From the NCBI GenBank assembly GCA_963837775.1, contig CAWIOX010000003.1, positions 18,947-82,946 of the forward strand: a stretch of 64,000 nt of DNA, in the 5' to 3' direction. The notes below the pieces were generated by a model, which had not been told where the DNA came from, made no database searches, and saw only the letters and a list, made by a program, of their open reading frames with translations. This DNA comes from CAWIOX01 sp963837775 (lineage in GTDB: Bacteria; Pseudomonadota; Gammaproteobacteria; Burkholderiales; Burkholderiaceae_D). Of the stretch, positions 1 through 9,265 are shown in pieces; the stretch's first letter is position 1; every line of letters starts with the position of its first letter. A program made the position numbers and the translations under genes.

Positions 1-446
1 GCATCCAGCCGCGCCCGCGCCACTTCCAGCGGCACGTCGAACAGCAGCGTCAGGTCGGGCTGCAGATGCGGATGCACCCATTGCTCCAGGATGTCGAGTT
101 TTTGCAGGTCCAGCTTGCGCCCACCGCCTTGATAGGCGAAGGTGGCATCGGTAAACCGGTCGGAAATCACCCAGTCGCCGCGCGCCAGCGCCGGTTCGAT
201 GACCTGCGCGATATGTTCGCGGCGCGCGGCAAACATCAGCAGCGCCTCCGTTTCCAGGTGCATTTTTTCATGCAACAGCAACTCGCGCAGTTTTTCTCCC
301 AGCGCGGTGCCGCCCGGCTCACGCGTGGCGATGATGGATTTGCCGCTGGCCCTGAGGCAGTCCGCGACGAATCCGATGTGGGTCGATTTGCCGGCGCCAT
401 CGATGCCTTCAAAGGTGATGAACTTACCGCGTTTATGTTGTTTCAA
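1..446 (-). CDS. tmk: Thymidylate kinase (dTMP kinase), C-terminus cut by window edge
   Basis: Phosphorylates dTMP to dTDP with ATP in the cytoplasm, for DNA synthesis. The visible N-terminal ~148 residues contain the P-loop (GIDGAGKST, about residues 14-22), the family motif REPGGT (about 42-47), and the DRFTDATFAYQGGG segment (about 96-108) that contacts the nucleotide. I chose the TTG start at 446 because GGAG lies about 9 bases upstream and no ATG precedes the P-loop in frame. The start lies one base past the restored mltG stop (448), so the two genes are probably translationally coupled. The C-terminal LID and end lie beyond base 1. Identification is firm; the start codon is inferred. 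Confidence 0.93.
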   Translation of the reverse strand, partial: MKQHKRGKFITFEGIDGAGKSTHIGFVADCLRASGKSIIATREPGGTALGEKLRELLLHEKMHLETEALLMFAARREHIAQVIEPALARGDWVISDRFTDATFAYQGGGRKLDLQKLDILEQWVHPHLQPDLTLLFDVPLEVARARLD

Positions 447-447
447 A

Positions 448-1444
448 TTAGTTTGCTCCGCGCTGAAACTTGTTGACGGCCCGATTATGGTCGCCCAGAT
501 TGCTGGAAAACTGGCTGCTGCCATCCCCTTTGGCGACGAAATACAAGGCATCCGTTTTGGCCGGCTTGAGTGCTGCCGCCAGCGAGGCCGCACCCGGCAA
601 GCGCGATCGGCGTCGGCGGCAAGCCGGCGTGCTTGTAGGTGTTGTAAGGCGTGTCGGCCAGCAGGTCGCGCTTGCGGATGTTGCCTTGATAACTGTCGCC
701 CATGCCGTAAATGACGGTCGGATCGGTCTGCAGCATCATGCCGGTTTTAAGGCGATTGACGAACACGCCGGCGATCATGTCGCGATCGGCTTTTTTCCCG
801 GTCTCTTTTTCGACGATCGATGCCATCACCAGCGCCTCATACGGATTCTTGTAAGGCAGCGCTGCGTCGCGCACTGCCCATGCGTCGTTGAGGCGGGTCG
901 TCATGGTTGCATTGGCCTGCTTGAAAATCTGCAGATCGCTGGCTCCTTTGGCGAACAGGTAGGTATCAGGAAAGAACAAGCCTTCCGCCTGCTGGTACTC
1001 GGGGGCGATTATGGCCAGCAGCTCCTGCTCCGTCATGTCGGCAGTATCGTGTTTCAGGGCCGGATGATCGGCAATCGCACGGCGCATTTGCTTGAAGGTC
1101 CAGCCTTCGATGATGACCAGCGACTCTTGCGCGAACTCGCCGCGTGCCAGTTGCGTAATCAGCATGCGCGGCGTGGTGCCGGGTTTCAGCTCGTAATTGC
1201 CGGCCTTCAGTTTCTGGCCCTGGCCGACCAACCGTGCCAGCAGCGCCAGCAAGGTCGGCTGCACCGGCACGCCCGCGTCTGCAATTTGCTGCGTTGCGCT
1301 GTTTAATCCGCTGCCTGGCTTGATCGAAAACTCGATCGGCTTGTCGGCACTGCTGATGTCGGTATTGGCCCATTGTATGAAACTGGTGGCGCCAGCCAGC
1401 GCCAGCACAGCAGATCCGATCAGTATTTTCTTGAAAAATGTCAT
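448..1444 (-). CDS. mltG: Endolytic murein transglycosylase MltG (YceG), late frameshift
   Basis: Inner-membrane lytic transglycosylase that cuts nascent glycan strands and helps end peptidoglycan chain growth. One N-terminal membrane anchor (residues ~5-25) is followed by a periplasmic LysM-like part and the YceG domain. The catalytic Glu is in ASIVEKE (about E212), and the DPTVIYG and TPYNTY motifs are present. I chose the start at 1444 because it places the anchor right at the N-terminus. A single extra G near 592 shifts the frame after about residue 284. Without it the normal C-terminus continues to a TAA at 448-450; as read, an unrelated tail ends at 485. The indel is probably a sequencing error, because the shifted frame still encodes a good family C-terminus. 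Confidence 0.9.
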
Positions 1445-1654
1445 GCCCGATGTGTGTTCCAACGTAAATTTGATGAGGGCTCTATAATCCTGAAAACGGC
1501 GATGCACTACTCGCCACAATCATCGGGAATCCAGCTGACAGCGTTTTCCCCTTGTCCGACAAGGTGCGCGGCAACGATGAGGATGCGCGTTAATGACGCT
1601 TCCAGGATCATCCGCCCGTAATGATAATGGCAATTGAAGAAAGCCCCTGCGTTT
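1445..1654. promoter_or_regulatory. Divergent mltG / ygfZ intergenic region
   Basis: About 210 bases separate the divergent starts of mltG and ygfZ, so both promoters should lie here. I see no convincing operator or hairpin. Confidence 0.4.
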
Positions 1655-2716
1655 ATGATTGATTTTATGGATGGTTGGTTGCAGTTCCTGACACAACATG
1701 GTGCACATTTTACGCAGGACAAGCCAGGCGAGGTAGCGCACTTCGGCAGTCCGGCGACACAGGACAGCCTGGCTGCCGGTTTTGTTGCGCCGCTGACGGA
1801 TCTGGGCCTGATTGCCGCCAGCGGCGAGGATGCCGCCAGTTTCCTGCACAGCCAGCTGACCAATGATGTGTTGCATCTGGGGCCGGCCGAAGCCCGCCTG
1901 GCCGGTTATTGCTCGCCCAAGGGGCGCTTGCTGGCAACCTTGCTGATGTGGAAAGCCGGGGCTGGCCTCGTGTTGCAGTTGCCGCGCGAGATACAGCCTG
2001 CGATCCAGAAGCGGCTGCAGATGTTCGTGATGCGTTCCAAAGTCAAGCTGGAAGACGTCAGTGCGCAGCACGTGGTGCTGGGACTGGGCGGACAGGCGGC
2101 GGCCGGCGTGCTGGCGCAGTGGTTCCCGAGCCTGCCCGCCGCGCCGTATGCGACCGCACATGCCGAGTGCGGCAGCCTGATCCGGGTCGCAGATGCATTC
2201 GGTGCGCCGCGTTACCAGTTGCTGACCTCGCCCGACACCGCCCAGGCGCTGTGGCCGGCACTGAGCGCTGCGCTGCAAGCGGTCGGCAACGGCGCATGGC
2301 GCTTGTCGGCGATTCAGGCCGGCGTGCCGCAGGTGACGCTGCCGACGCAGGAACAGTTCGTGCCGCAAATGCTCAATCTCGAACTCATCGGCGGCGTCAA
2401 TTTCAAAAAAGGCTGTTATCCGGGACAGGAAATCGTTGCGCGCATGCAGTATCTGGGCAAGCTCAAGCGCCGCACGATGCGCGCCGTGGTTGATGCCGCA
2501 GGGGTGACATCTGGCATGGAAGTATTTTCCAGCGCCGACCCCGAGCAGCCTTGCGGCATGATCGTCAATGCCGAAAGCAATGGCGCGCAGCATAGCGAGT
2601 GTCTGGTTGAAATAAAAATTGCCGCGCTGGAAGATGGCTCGGTGCATTGCGGTTCGGCCAGCGGAGCGCTGCTGCGCTTCCAGCCGCTGCCCTATGCGCT
2701 GCCGGATGCGGCCTGA
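1655..2716 (+). CDS. ygfZ: Folate-binding protein YgfZ (Fe-S cluster maintenance)
   Basis: Tetrahydrofolate-binding protein of the GcvT-like fold, needed for upkeep of certain Fe-S enzymes such as MiaB and radical-SAM proteins. The diagnostic KGCYPGQE motif, with its conserved Cys, sits at about residues 251-258. Upstream are the GcvT-like N-terminal segment and the phrase SQLTNDV typical of the family. The length (~354 aa) fits. I prefer ATG 1655, which has a purine-rich GAAGAAAG upstream; an in-frame TTG at 1634 or ATG at 1667 is possible. The gene is transcribed divergently from mltG and followed by a dispersed repeat copy. Confidence 0.9.
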   Translation: MIDFMDGWLQFLTQHGAHFTQDKPGEVAHFGSPATQDSLAAGFVAPLTDLGLIAASGEDAASFLHSQLTNDVLHLGPAEARLAGYCSPKGRLLATLLMWKAGAGLVLQLPREIQPAIQKRLQMFVMRSKVKLEDVSAQHVVLGLGGQAAAGVLAQWFPSLPAAPYATAHAECGSLIRVADAFGAPRYQLLTSPDTAQALWPALSAALQAVGNGAWRLSAIQAGVPQVTLPTQEQFVPQMLNLELIGGVNFKKGCYPGQEIVARMQYLGKLKRRTMRAVVDAAGVTSGMEVFSSADPEQPCGMIVNAESNGAQHSECLVEIKIAALEDGSVHCGSASGALLRFQPLPYALPDAA

Positions 2717-2723
2717 GGCGCTG

Positions 2724-2805
2724 AATATACTCCCGCATGTATTTTTTAAAACCCAAAGAAATCGTGCGGGGAACACATGATTTTTAATCATACCCCGTAT
2801 TTTTA
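2724..2805 (-). repeat. Dispersed intergenic repeat, copy A
   Basis: Reverse-orientation copy of the window-wide ~80-bp repeat. It begins AATATACTCCC, has the core CGTGCGGGG and ends near ATACCCCGTATTTT. It contains a small perfect hairpin (ATGATT / AATCAT around AA). CTGAA occurs at both edges, which could be a target-site duplication or chance. It fills the ygfZ-DUF4936 gap. Confidence 0.8.
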
Positions 2806-2834
2806 CTGAAAAGTCGCGAGGCCGACAGCCAGTC

Positions 2835-3125
2835 ATGGATTACTACGTTTATTATCGCGTTCACTGTGAACAGGTGCCGAGCTTGCTGCCCAAGGTCAGG
2901 CAAATGCAGGCGGTGCTATCCAAGTGCTGCCGGGTTGCGCTGAAACGGCGACCGGGGCAAGCCGATGACTGCCAGACCTGGATGGAAGTCTACCTCGCGG
3001 CGCCGGAGGATTTTGAGCTGCAACTGGCGCAGGCGCTGCTGGCCACAGCAATACCCGCCTTGATAAGCGGTGAACGCCATATCGAGCGTTTCATGGATTT
3101 TTCGGAAGATACACTATGTGCCTGA
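2835..3125 (+). CDS. DUF4936 family protein
   Basis: A 96-residue cytoplasmic protein without signal peptide or membrane segment. The opening DYYVYYRV, a Cys-Cys pair (about residues 32-33) and the closing RHIERFMDF motif match the small DUF4936 family of betaproteobacteria, whose function is unknown. The stop overlaps the start of the next gene (ATG at 3116), indicating translational coupling with the NRDE protein. The downstream partner recurs often in this order in Burkholderiales as I recall it, but I infer no function from that. Confidence 0.8.
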   Translation: MDYYVYYRVHCEQVPSLLPKVRQMQAVLSKCCRVALKRRPGQADDCQTWMEVYLAAPEDFELQLAQALLATAIPALISGERHIERFMDFSEDTLCA

Positions 3126-3841
3126 TCGTTTTTGCATGGCAAGTCATGCCTGACATGCCGCTGATTGCCGCTGCCAATCGCGATGAATTCTTTGATCGTC
3201 CAAGCGCACCCGCGATGCAATGGGATGATCATCCGGAGATCTTTGCCGGACGCGATCTGCTGGCCGGCGGCACCTGGCTGGGCATCTCGCCGTCGGGGCG
3301 TTTTGCCGCGCTGACCAATGTCCGCAGCGCCGCCGACGTGCGCAAGGATGCGCCCTCACGCGGCAGTCTGGTGACGGATTTCCTGATCGGCCAGATGTCG
3401 CCGCAAGACTATATCGATGCGCTGGCCGAACGTGCCGCGGTGTTCAATGGCTTCAACCTGCTGGTGGGCGACGGCAAGCAACTGCTGTGGTATTCCAACC
3501 GCGGCGCTTACGACAAGCGCAACGGCCAGCCGCTGGCGCCGGGCATCTACGGTTTGTCGAATGCGCTGCTGGACTCGCCCTGGCCCAAGGTGGTGCGGAC
3601 CAAGGCGCAGTTTTCCAGCCTGCTATGCCAGAATGCGCCGCAGGACGCCTACTTCGACATGCTGCTCGATACCACGCAGGCCTCCGACTGCCGCCTGCCC
3701 AACACCGGCGTCGGCATCGAATGGGAGCGATTGCTGTCCTCGCCCTATATCCAGGCGCCGAACTACGGCACCCGAACCTCCAGCCTGGTGCGCATCCACG
3801 CGCAGGCGCCGTCGGAGCTGATCGAGATCATCCGGCAATAA
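3116..3841 (+). CDS. NRDE family protein (TANGO2-like)
   Basis: Member of the NRDE/TANGO2 family. It begins MC-L-I, with Cys2 placed as in Ntn-hydrolase-like folds. The name-giving ANRDEFFDRP motif is at about residues 20-29, followed by GRDLLAGGTWLG and the FNLLVGD segment. Length 241 aa is usual. The reaction is unknown; eukaryotic TANGO2 has been linked to haem and lipid handling. It overlaps DUF4936 by 10 bases and is probably co-translated with it. Confidence 0.88.
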   Translation: MCLIVFAWQVMPDMPLIAAANRDEFFDRPSAPAMQWDDHPEIFAGRDLLAGGTWLGISPSGRFAALTNVRSAADVRKDAPSRGSLVTDFLIGQMSPQDYIDALAERAAVFNGFNLLVGDGKQLLWYSNRGAYDKRNGQPLAPGIYGLSNALLDSPWPKVVRTKAQFSSLLCQNAPQDAYFDMLLDTTQASDCRLPNTGVGIEWERLLSSPYIQAPNYGTRTSSLVRIHAQAPSELIEIIRQ

Positions 3842-3907
3842 TCCGGCAATCACTCAAGAAAGAGAAAAAGCTGCCGATAAGCAACTATCTAATTGAAGGA
3901 GTTCAAG

Positions 3908-4120
3908 ATGGACATCAGCGGAGTATCTGGCATCACCAGCAAGATCACTGAAATGGCAACGACGCAGACCAATGACGCAGTCGGCATGGCTGTTCTCAAG
4001 AAGGCGATGGACATCGACGCCTCCAGTGCAGCGGCACTGATCGATGCGATACCGGCAGCGCCGGCTGCGGCCCACAACTTGCCGCCGCATCTGGGACACA
4101 ACATCAACACGACCGCGTAA
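3908..4120 (+). CDS. YjfB family putative motility protein
   Basis: A 70-residue protein beginning MDISGVSGI, with the conserved ALLKKAMDIDA-like segment (here AVLKKAMDI) characteristic of the small YjfB family, often annotated as a putative motility protein. AAGGAG lies 7 bases before ATG 3908, which decides this start over an upstream in-frame ATG at 3893. No signal peptide or membrane segment is present. Function is unproven. It is followed by a perfect 52-bp palindrome. Confidence 0.85.
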   Translation: MDISGVSGITSKITEMATTQTNDAVGMAVLKKAMDIDASSAAALIDAIPAAPAAAHNLPPHLGHNINTTA

Positions 4121-4133
4121 TACATTCACATAC

Positions 4134-4185
4134 CGGTCCAATGCAAATGGCCTGGGCAATTGCCCAGGCCATTTGCATTGGACCG
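4134..4185. terminator. Perfect 52-bp palindrome between convergent genes
   Basis: 26 bases on each side of the centre at 4159/4160 are exact complements. The arms include CAATGCAAATGGCCTGGGCA. It lies between yjfB (plus) and the GGDEF-EAL gene (minus), so a bidirectional transcription stop is likely, although there is no clear T-run on either side. Confidence 0.75.
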
Positions 4186-4209
4186 CGGTGTATATCAGCC
4201 CATGTCCGC

Positions 4210-7200
4210 TTACGCCGTTGCAGCCTCGAGCAAGGTGAAAAACTGCTCGGCCGGCACCGGCCTGGAAAATAAATAACCCTGCGCATAGTCGCAGCCGGCC
4301 GCAGCCAGCAAGGCGCGCTGCTGCTCGGTCTCCACCCCTTCCGCAATCACCTTCAGGCCAAGTTTGTGCGCCATCACGATGATGGCCTCGGACAAGGCCA
4401 TGTCATTGGGGTCGCTTGCCAGATCCCTGACGAACGACTGGTCGATCTTCAGATAATCGACATCGAATTTCTTCAGGTAGGACAGCGATGAATAGCCGGT
4501 GCCAAAATCGTCAATGGCCACCTGAAAGCCCGCAGCACGGAATTTCAGCAGCTTTTCTGCAATGTTGGCGTCGGCATGCAGCAGCACGCCCTCGGTAATT
4601 TCGATCGCGATGCTTTGTCCTGGCAAGCCCAGTTCCTGCAGATAAGCCGACCATTCTTCATGGCTGCTTCCGTCATTGGCAAACTGCACGGGCGATTTGT
4701 TGACGCTGATCTGGAACTCGGGGCAGTACAAGGTTCGCCAGTGTTTGACCCAGTTTGCCGACTCCCTGAACACCCAGTTGCCGATATCGACAATCATCCC
4801 GGTTTCCTCGGCCAGCGCAATGAATTCGGCCGGACTGACCATGCCACGCTCCGGATGCAGCCAGCGGATCAGCGCTTCCGCCTTATGAATATGACCGGTC
4901 GCCAGTTCCACGATAGGCTGCACATAGACCCTGAACTGCTGCGCGTCGAGCGCGCCGCGCAAGTCATTGATCATGCGCATCCGGTTTTGCGCCGCATCCT
5001 GCAGTTCGCGCGTGAAATGGCTGTAGCGGTTGCGCCCTTCTTCCTTTGCCACATACATCGCCTGATCGGCATTCTTGAACAGTTCGTCGATCTCGGTCGC
5101 GTCATTCGGAAACAGCGTGATGCCGATGCTGCCGGTCAGGTAAGCCAATTCACTGCCCAGATGAAACGGGGCGGCCAGCGCATCGAGGATGCTTTGCGCC
5201 ACCCGCTCAACGCCGCCGACGGCCCCGACTTCAGTCAGCAGCAAGATGAATTCATCCCCGCCCTGGCGCGCCAGCGTATCGGATTCGCGCACGCAGGCAT
5301 TGATGCGGCGCGCCGCCTCGATCAGCAGCACATCGCCCATCGCGTGCCCCAGCGTATCGTTGACTTCCTTGAAATGATCCAGATCGATGAACATCAGTGC
5401 CAGTTGAAGGCCGCTGCGGTGCGCCTTCTTGATCCCCGACGCCAGCCGATCGTGGAACAGGCGGCGGTTAGGCAGCCCGGTCAGCGCATCGTAGTTGGCC
5501 TGCTGCCAGATCAACTCTTCCGTTTGCTTCTTTTTTGTAATATCGGAAAACAGTGCCACGCGCCGATGCGGCGTGCCATCGTCGTTGAAGGTGGTGTTGA
5601 TGGTTTGCCATTCGATATAGACATCGCCGTTCTTGCGCCGATTCCATATTTCCCCTTCCCAATGACCGCTGCTGTTGATCGATTCCCACATTTGCCGATA
5701 AAAAGATTTGTCCTGACGGCCGGAATTGAGAATGCTCGGGCTATTGCCGATGATTTCGCTCTCGGCGTAACCGGTGGTGCGGGTGAAGGCGGGGTTGATC
5801 GCAATGATGATGTTGTTGCTGTCGGTTACCATCATCGACTCGCTGCTGGTGTTGTAGACCGAATACGCCAATTGCAGCTGTTCTTCCTGCGATTTGCGCT
5901 CGCTGATATCGCGCACGATCACGCACAGGTAGCGCAGCCCCTCATATTGCACCGCGCTGCAGCTGACCTCGACCGGCATCGGCGCTTGCCCATCCCGCAT
6001 CAGTGCCGACTCAAAGCGCCGTTCCTGCGCCTGCCCGGAGGCATCCAGCGGCCATTCGGCAAAGCCAACCGCAGTCCACGACAGCCCCAGCAAGGTGCCG
6101 CCGCCAAACTGTTCGCGGGCTGCGCGGTTGGCATACACGAACTGCCCCTCTTGCCCGAGCAGAAAGAACATGTCGGCCGCATTGTCCATCACGAATTTAT
6201 TGAAATACAGTTCCTTGGCGCTCTCGTGCAGGGCGGCATTGCGATGTTCGATATCAGTCCGGTAGCGACCGAACAAACGCCCCATCCAGCGCGAAAAATA
6301 CAGCGAAAAAACCAGCGCGACAGCGAATGCTGCCAGCAGGATCAGCAGCGTGCTCACGATGCTGCTGCGCACGCTGTCGTGCAGCATCTCGCGCTGTGCG
6401 TCGAGCGTGCTTTGCAGGTCGTCCAGATACACCCCGGCAATGATGATCCAGTCCCAGGAGTCGAGCTTGGACACAATCGACATCTTGGGCGCCATCAAGC
6501 CCGTTGCCGGATGCGGCCACTGATACTGCAGCAAGCCGCCGCCCTGTGCTGCCGCATCGAGAATCTGCTTGAACACCGTCCGCTCGGCAGGATTGCCCAG
6601 TTGTTCGACTTGCTTGCCCTCAAACGTGGGAACGGTAGGCAATAGCAGCACTGTGCCGTCGCGCCTGATGATGCTGAAGTAGCCATTGCGTCCGAAATGC
6701 TGGTTGCGCAAGCGCTCCAGCGCTTCCTGCTGCAGGTCTTCTTCCACCTTGTAGCGGTATTCGCCGGTGCCGATGATCCAGTTGAAGGGCGCAAACAGGC
6801 GCACATACGCGATCTTGTCCTTCATCTCGGTGGTCGAGCCGGGCGGATACCAGCGGTAGTGCGAAAATCCGGCCATGGTCGGATTGGCGGCAGCCTCGAT
6901 CAGGCCGCGCATGATCGGAAAGCCGGTGTCATCCAGATTGTTGAGCAGCGACGTGCCCTCCAGCTTCGGCACCGTCGGCAGCAAAATGCAGTTGCCGTCC
7001 ATATCGTCGATGAAAAAATAGCCGCGCCCCTGATAAAAACGCATCGGGCGGATCGCCTCAACGATCAGTTGCTTGATGTCGGCAGTGCTGCGCCGCCCTT
7101 TTTCGCGCTGGTAGATCGCCGTGGCGAGCTGGAACACCTGATCCACCTGGCTGCTGATATCGGCCTTGAGCACGGTTTCGGTACGCGAGCGTACATAGTC

Positions 7201-7413
7201 GAGATAGTTTCGCGTCGCCTCGACCTGACTTTTCAGCAAGGTTTCCTGCTCACGCAGGGTATTCGCCTTGAAGCTCGCCATGTTGCTTTCGTATTCGGCA
7301 ACATGCTGCAGCGTGAAATACAGCCCCATCGAAACAGCCAGGACAAAGGCCAGCCCCAGCATCCCGAACAACTGCAGGCGCGATAATTTTTTTTCGTTTA
7401 GATTCGACAACAT
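4210..7413 (-). CDS. Cache-PAS-GGDEF-EAL membrane protein (c-di-GMP turnover)
   Basis: Inner-membrane c-di-GMP enzyme of ~1067 residues. An N-terminal membrane helix is followed by a periplasmic sensor with two Cache-like units, seen as the paired motifs GYFFIDDMDG and GYFSIIRRDG. A second membrane helix (about residues 355-375) leads to two PAS domains, then GGDEF and EAL. GGDEF is intact (ARQGGDEF), so diguanylate cyclase activity is possible. EAL is intact (KAEALIRW) with DDFGTGYSSL and EGVE, so phosphodiesterase activity is expected. The direction of net activity cannot be told from sequence. I took ATG 7413 because it sits just before the first helix; an upstream GTG at 7488 is also open. 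Confidence 0.93.
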   Translation of the reverse strand: MLSNLNEKKLSRLQLFGMLGLAFVLAVSMGLYFTLQHVAEYESNMASFKANTLREQETLLKSQVEATRNYLDYVRSRTETVLKADISSQVDQVFQLATAIYQREKGRRSTADIKQLIVEAIRPMRFYQGRGYFFIDDMDGNCILLPTVPKLEGTSLLNNLDDTGFPIMRGLIEAAANPTMAGFSHYRWYPPGSTTEMKDKIAYVRLFAPFNWIIGTGEYRYKVEEDLQQEALERLRNQHFGRNGYFSIIRRDGTVLLLPTVPTFEGKQVEQLGNPAERTVFKQILDAAAQGGGLLQYQWPHPATGLMAPKMSIVSKLDSWDWIIIAGVYLDDLQSTLDAQREMLHDSVRSSIVSTLLILLAAFAVALVFSLYFSRWMGRLFGRYRTDIEHRNAALHESAKELYFNKFVMDNAADMFFLLGQEGQFVYANRAAREQFGGGTLLGLSWTAVGFAEWPLDASGQAQERRFESALMRDGQAPMPVEVSCSAVQYEGLRYLCVIVRDISERKSQEEQLQLAYSVYNTSSESMMVTDSNNIIIAINPAFTRTTGYAESEIIGNSPSILNSGRQDKSFYRQMWESINSSGHWEGEIWNRRKNGDVYIEWQTINTTFNDDGTPHRRVALFSDITKKKQTEELIWQQANYDALTGLPNRRLFHDRLASGIKKAHRSGLQLALMFIDLDHFKEVNDTLGHAMGDVLLIEAARRINACVRESDTLARQGGDEFILLLTEVGAVGGVERVAQSILDALAAPFHLGSELAYLTGSIGITLFPNDATEIDELFKNADQAMYVAKEEGRNRYSHFTRELQDAAQNRMRMINDLRGALDAQQFRVYVQPIVELATGHIHKAEALIRWLHPERGMVSPAEFIALAEETGMIVDIGNWVFRESANWVKHWRTLYCPEFQISVNKSPVQFANDGSSHEEWSAYLQELGLPGQSIAIEITEGVLLHADANIAEKLLKFRAAGFQVAIDDFGTGYSSLSYLKKFDVDYLKIDQSFVRDLASDPNDMALSEAIIVMAHKLGLKVIAEGVETEQQRALLAAAGCDYAQGYLFSRPVPAEQFFTLLEAATA

Positions 7414-7532
7414 GGCATTTCGCAAAGGGGGTGTCAGGCAAGACATGGCTGTGCATCTGCATCTGCCGGACAACCAGCAAGGCATCACTTATTTTCAGTG
7501 ACACCCAAGCCAATTGAGCGCCATGGCCGGTA

Positions 7533-7970
7533 TCAGTCGAAGGTGCGCTGCATGTGGATATGCGCAATCCCCGCCTCGATAAATTCCTCGCCTTCGCGCA
7601 CGAAGCCGTGGCGACCGTAAAACGCTTCCGCCTGCGACTGCGCATTGAGTTGCACCCGCTTGTCGCGCCGCAGTTGCGCCTGCTGCATCAGCGCCTGCAG
7701 GATCGCCGCGCCGACACCGGCGCCGCGCGCCGCCTGCTTGACCGCCATGCGGCCGATATGGCCATCCGGCAGCAGGCGTCCGGTACCGACCGCTTGTTCG
7801 CTGCCATCTTCGCCTGTCAGGTAGGCGACTGCATGCAGGCACTGGGCATCCATCTCATCCCACTCCATTTCCAGCGGGACTTTTTGTTCCAGTACAAAAA
7901 CTTCATAGCGAATGGCTTGGGCTTCAGGCTGCTGGGTGGCCCAGTCGCCGAGTGAGACGCGGAGTGTCAT
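7533..7970 (-). CDS. GNAT family N-acetyltransferase
   Basis: A 145-residue acetyl-CoA-dependent N-acyltransferase. The acetyl-CoA loop is visible as V-K-Q-A-A-R-G-A-G-V-G, and the C-terminal FYGRHGF motif is typical. The N-terminal RYEVFVLEQKVP segment resembles YjcF/ElaA-type enzymes. The substrate is unknown. No strong Shine-Dalgarno sequence precedes ATG 7970. It runs in the same direction as the neighbouring elaA-like gene but is separated from it by repeat copy B, so the two may not share a transcript. Confidence 0.87.
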   Translation of the reverse strand: MTLRVSLGDWATQQPEAQAIRYEVFVLEQKVPLEMEWDEMDAQCLHAVAYLTGEDGSEQAVGTGRLLPDGHIGRMAVKQAARGAGVGAAILQALMQQAQLRRDKRVQLNAQSQAEAFYGRHGFVREGEEFIEAGIAHIHMQRTFD

Positions 7971-8133
7971 GGCTGTTCAGGAGTAAGTTTTCAAAGGCCG
8001 TGATTGTCGCACGCCAATCGCCCGGCATGGCAAGCCCTTTGCGCAAAACATGCCGATCCCGATTGCGTCATCGAATCCAATGCGCTTTCGCGCCGCCGTG
8101 CGCGCCGCGGCCACCCTCCTGCAAATAATAAAA

Positions 8134-8213
8134 ATCAGGGGGTATATGGCAAAACATGTGGCTTGCCGCACGAATATTAAAGGGGCTTGAAAAATACAGG
8201 GCTGAGTATATTG
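8134..8213 (+). repeat. Dispersed intergenic repeat, copy B
   Basis: Full copy in the reference orientation: GGGGGTATATGG at the left, core TGCCGCACGAAT, then AAAAATACAGG and GAGTATATTG at the right. It lies between two GNAT genes. Confidence 0.82.
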
Positions 8214-8229
8214 AAGGCGTCGGAGCCGC

Positions 8230-8748
8230 CTAGCGCAGCATCTCGATATGCGGAATATCGTCTTCATCATAGGGCTCCGAGCACGCCCGGAAGCCGAATT
8301 CACTATAGAAGCGCTGCAGATACAACTGTGCGGAAATCCGTATCCGCCGGCCGGGGAATTGCTGCTCGCAGCGACGTATGCCCTGCTCCAGCAACGCCCT
8401 GCCCAGACCGCTGCCGCGCGCGGCATCCGCGGTCAGCACCCGCCCCAGCGATGGTTCAGGGTATTTCGCACCCGGTTCGACGCAGCGCAGATACGCGGCC
8501 AGCGTGCGCACCCCGGCGTGCATTTGCCAGCCGAGCAGATGATAAGCGCGCTGATCCAGCGCATCGATGTCGGGATACAGGCAGCGCTGTTCCAGGATAA
8601 ATACCTGCTGGCGCCTGGCCAGCAGCGCGTACAGGGCATCGATATCGAGTTCCCTGAAGGAAGACCATTGCCACTCTGTCGCGGGGCCGCTGGCGGCGAT
8701 GAGCGGGAAATCTGTGGCGAGCGACGGCAGACCGGCATTGTGCGGCAT
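8230..8748 (-). CDS. elaA: ElaA-like GNAT N-acetyltransferase
   Basis: A 172-residue GNAT protein of the ElaA type. Its family signature includes LYALLARRQQVFILEQ near the N-terminus and the acetyl-CoA loop A-A-R-G-S-G-L-G-R-A. The C-terminal FYSEFGF and the PHIEM ending are also typical. The physiological substrate is unknown. GAGGGGAAA before ATG 8748 supports the start. It is the second GNAT gene in this stretch. Confidence 0.88.
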   Translation of the reverse strand: MPHNAGLPSLATDFPLIAASGPATEWQWSSFRELDIDALYALLARRQQVFILEQRCLYPDIDALDQRAYHLLGWQMHAGVRTLAAYLRCVEPGAKYPEPSLGRVLTADAARGSGLGRALLEQGIRRCEQQFPGRRIRISAQLYLQRFYSEFGFRACSEPYDEDDIPHIEMLR

Positions 8749-8821
8749 GATTTTCCCCTCTGGATCAAGATGAGCTTACTTGATGCATGACAGGAGCGGC
8801 CGGCATCGGCGCCATGCGGTC

Positions 8822-9265
8822 TTAATCTGGCAACAGCTTCCTGCCGGCATCGAGCCGCTTCAGGTACTTGAAGGTGCCCATCGCTTTCGCCACCAGTTGG
8901 TCGCCGTTCCAGACTTCACCTTCGCAAAAACACATCGTGGTCGAGCGATGAAAGGCCTTGCCCGTGGCGACCAGGCGGCCGCCCGGCTTGCCGCCTGGCT
9001 GCACGAAACTGGTGTTCATGTCGACCGTCACCGCGGCTTTGGCATCCGGGTACAGCGAACGGCCGGCCAGCGACATCACCACATCGAGCAAGGTCATCGT
9101 CAGACCGCCGTGCGACACATGCCAGCTGTTCATATGGCGCGGCGCGAGATCCAGCGCGACTTGCGCTTCGCCGTCGGCCATGTTGATAAATTCGACGCCG
9201 AGATCTTCCAGGAAAGGGTTATTGACCGGAAAGGCCTTGCGCGGCAGTTGGACCACGGCGCTCAT
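8822..9265 (-). CDS. PaaI family hotdog thioesterase
   Basis: Single hotdog-fold acyl-CoA thioesterase (~147 aa from ATG 9265). The helix motif HGGLTMTLLD, with the catalytic-helix Asp, is present, along with the NPFLEDLG opening typical of these enzymes. The likely substrate is a short or aromatic acyl-CoA thioester. The start is uncertain. The open frame extends to 9394, but the upstream part overlaps a dispersed repeat and reads poorly. A GTG-led stretch in another frame just upstream could be a leader or a sign of one more indel. Confidence 0.82.
   Translation of the reverse strand: MSAVVQLPRKAFPVNNPFLEDLGVEFINMADGEAQVALDLAPRHMNSWHVSHGGLTMTLLDVVMSLAGRSLYPDAKAAVTVDMNTSFVQPGGKPGGRLVATGKAFHRSTTMCFCEGEVWNGDQLVAKAMGTFKYLKRLDAGRKLLPD

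Noticed and set aside
4576..6645. 689-codon plus-strand ORF
   Set aside because: Antisense to the GGDEF-EAL gene; His/Arg/Gln-rich shadow with no domain, explained by GC-rich codon use.
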